A DNA stretch of 13,376 nt, from positions 1 to 13,376 of the forward strand of contig CAZFBZ010000038.1 in the NCBI GenBank assembly GCA_964517345.1. The letters run 5' to 3'. The notes beneath the pieces were generated by a model. That model had not been told where the DNA came from. It saw nothing but the letters and a program-made list of their open reading frames with translations, and ran no database searches. Below are positions 12,527 through 13,376 of the stretch, piece after piece (within the stretch, counting starts at the first letter, position 1; each line of letters starts with the position of its first letter). A program made the translations under genes and the position numbers. Source of the DNA: DAISLF01 sp964517345. GTDB lineage: Bacteria; Patescibacteriota; Gracilibacteria; Peribacterales; Peribacteraceae.

Positions 12527-12940
12527 TTACGCCCGCGGGCACGAGTGAATCTCCCAGGTGCACGATCCGTTGGTATTGCGAATGCAGCGCCCCGTCGGTC
12601 CCCCGATGGCGTTGCCGGTCTTGCACTGCCAGTTCGGCATCGTGGGCAGCGGACCGCAGCACGTGCCGTAATCCGCCGACGATGTCGTTGCGCCTGCCGC
12701 GCGTTCTTCCCGAGCCGAAGACGCCTGCCGGACACAGGGCCCGGTGTTGCACTGGCGGTCCGAGCAGGAAACGCGTTTCGAAATCTTCACCTTCGTCTTC
12801 ACGGGCGTGTAATAGCACCGGCTCGGGAGGACTGCCGCTACGGTGGCGGAGCCCATGACGATGACCGCAATCAATCCGCATCCGGCGATGGCGGTGCAGA
12901 GCGGAAGGAGGCGGAAACGCATCATATCAGGCAGGAACAT
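12527..12940 (-). CDS. Small Cys-rich secreted or membrane-anchored protein, unrecognised
   Basis: I do not recognise this 137-aa protein. A hydrophobic segment (about 10-38) acts as a signal peptide or anchor. IAGC at C21 resembles a lipobox, but the hydrophobic run continues past it, so cleavage near ATVAAVLP is likelier. The exported part holds ten cysteines (C42, C59, C64, C69, C94, C95, C106, C119, C127, C134) in a short chain, suggesting about five disulfides. It includes VSCSDRQCNTGPC and TCCGPLP, and WQCKTG is followed later by GGPTGRCI. A basic stretch follows the anchor and a low-complexity Ala/Ser/Glu linker spans about 72-90. ATG 12940 has AGGAG only 2 nt upstream, too close for a good ribosome binding site; the ATGs at residues 6-7 are alternatives. 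It lies 52 bp downstream of the SRPBCC gene on the same strand and could share its transcript. Confidence 0.72.
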   Translation of the reverse strand: MFLPDMMRFRLLPLCTAIAGCGLIAVIVMGSATVAAVLPSRCYYTPVKTKVKISKRVSCSDRQCNTGPCVRQASSAREERAAGATTSSADYGTCCGPLPTMPNWQCKTGNAIGGPTGRCIRNTNGSCTWEIHSCPRA

Positions 12941-12992
12941 TACTCCTGTGAGAGAGATTTGTGTAGATGGCGTTATGGAACGGCTGCTCCAC

Positions 12993-13376
12993 TCACTTCT
13001 CTGCCAGTTCCTTGAGCACCGGGAGAGCCTTTTCCCACAGGGCTTTCATGGAATCCTTCTCGCTGTCGGCGGTGTCCAGATCAACAGTGAGTTCGGTCCC
13101 GCCATCCTTGTCTGTGAGCGTGTAGTTCTCGTGCGCGCCCTTCCACGCTTCAACTTCTTTGCCTTCCGTGATTTCCTTCCCGCCCGCGACGAAGCCGAGG
13201 TGCTCGATGGACATGAATTCATGGAGCCGGTTCTCCGCGATGCGACTCACCATGCCGCCTTCGTTCTTGCCGTCCTTATCTGTCCCGAGGAACAGGATCT
13301 TCGATCCTTTGTCCCAGCTTCCTTTGTACCAGCAATTCGGAGAGAAAACCTTGGTCCATTCGCGGTACGTCTTGTC
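12993..13376 (-). CDS. SRPBCC/AHSA1-like domain protein, N-terminus beyond window
   Basis: The frame is open to the window edge and ends at TGA 12993-12995, giving 127 residues of the C-terminal part. The protein belongs to the START/SRPBCC (Bet v1-like) superfamily, AHSA1-like branch, with a hydrophobic ligand cavity. Blocks match the family order: YREWTKVFSPNCWYKGSWDKGSKI at the edge, a loop with DGKNEGGMVSRIAENRLHEFMSIEHLG, then a GGTELTVDL strand and the long C-terminal helix SMKALWEKALPVLKELAEK. The internal ATG at 13253 is not the true start, because strong family similarity continues upstream of it. Stand-alone bacterial members are mostly uncharacterised, so no reaction is assigned. 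It is cytoplasmic as far as visible. Confidence 0.9.
   Translation of the reverse strand, partial: DKTYREWTKVFSPNCWYKGSWDKGSKILFLGTDKDGKNEGGMVSRIAENRLHEFMSIEHLGFVAGGKEITEGKEVEAWKGAHENYTLTDKDGGTELTVDLDTADSEKDSMKALWEKALPVLKELAEK

Noticed and set aside
1..13376. CRISPR array, transposon, phage genes, tRNA/rRNA or UGA recoding
   Set aside because: No regularly spaced repeats, no transposase or integrase motifs, no tRNA-like cloverleaf noticed, and TGA ends several well-supported genes at the family's expected length.

Overview
This is a GC-rich, gene-dense bacterial chromosomal segment of 13,376 bp with one 100-N scaffold gap (1589-1688). I see no tRNA, rRNA, insertion sequence, phage gene or CRISPR array. 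UGA is a normal stop codon here: MsrA, the EVE protein, the 815-aa protein, the helicase and others end in TGA. That excludes UGA-recoding lineages. The organism cannot be named from sequence alone. Several things fit a Patescibacteria/CPR-like or other poorly sampled lineage: several start codons sit where the transcript should begin, Shine-Dalgarno sequences are largely absent, neighbouring genes are packed tail to tail, an SLH-domain surface enzyme is present, and large proteins occur that I cannot place. This is inference.

Layout. 1-318: C-terminal half of MsrA (+). 326-2353: two minus-strand genes, a DUF4105/Lnb-like membrane-anchored protein cut by the gap and, downstream, an unrecognised protein with faint kinase-fold features. 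2406-2864: an EVE-domain protein (+), abutting a convergent polyprenyl diphosphate synthase (2865-3914, -). 4006-6453: an 815-aa orphan protein (+). 6521-8014: a secreted SLH-anchored serine esterase of the PHB-depolymerase/feruloyl-esterase type (+). 8129-8782: a small secreted His/Met-rich helical protein (+) with its own terminator. 8898-10568: a PIF1-like helicase with a C-terminal HTH domain (+). 10575-11045: an NTF2-like SgcJ/EcaC protein (-). 11178-11573: a VOC protein (+) with a strong terminator. 11809-12417: a YceI-family lipoprotein (-). 12527-12940: a Cys-rich secreted protein (-). 12993-13376: the C-terminal part of an SRPBCC/AHSA1-like protein (-).

The genes do not form one pathway. 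Most are single-gene units with their own promoters, mixing oxidative-damage repair, isoprenoid synthesis, DNA maintenance and cell-envelope functions.

Two regulatory patterns stand out. First, six genes have a -10 element, five of them of the form TGC-TA-N3-T, only 6-11 nt before the start codon. This predicts leaderless or near-leaderless transcripts. Second, the His/Met-rich secreted protein and the YceI lipoprotein share the same promoter layout: TTAATC-N5-TTAA(A/T)(C/G), then 9 bp, then TA(C/G)ACT. An 11-bp direct repeat replacing the -35 box is the layout expected for activation by an OmpR/PhoB-type response regulator. It links two exported proteins about 4.4 kb apart into a candidate envelope-stress or metal-response regulon whose regulator lies outside the window.
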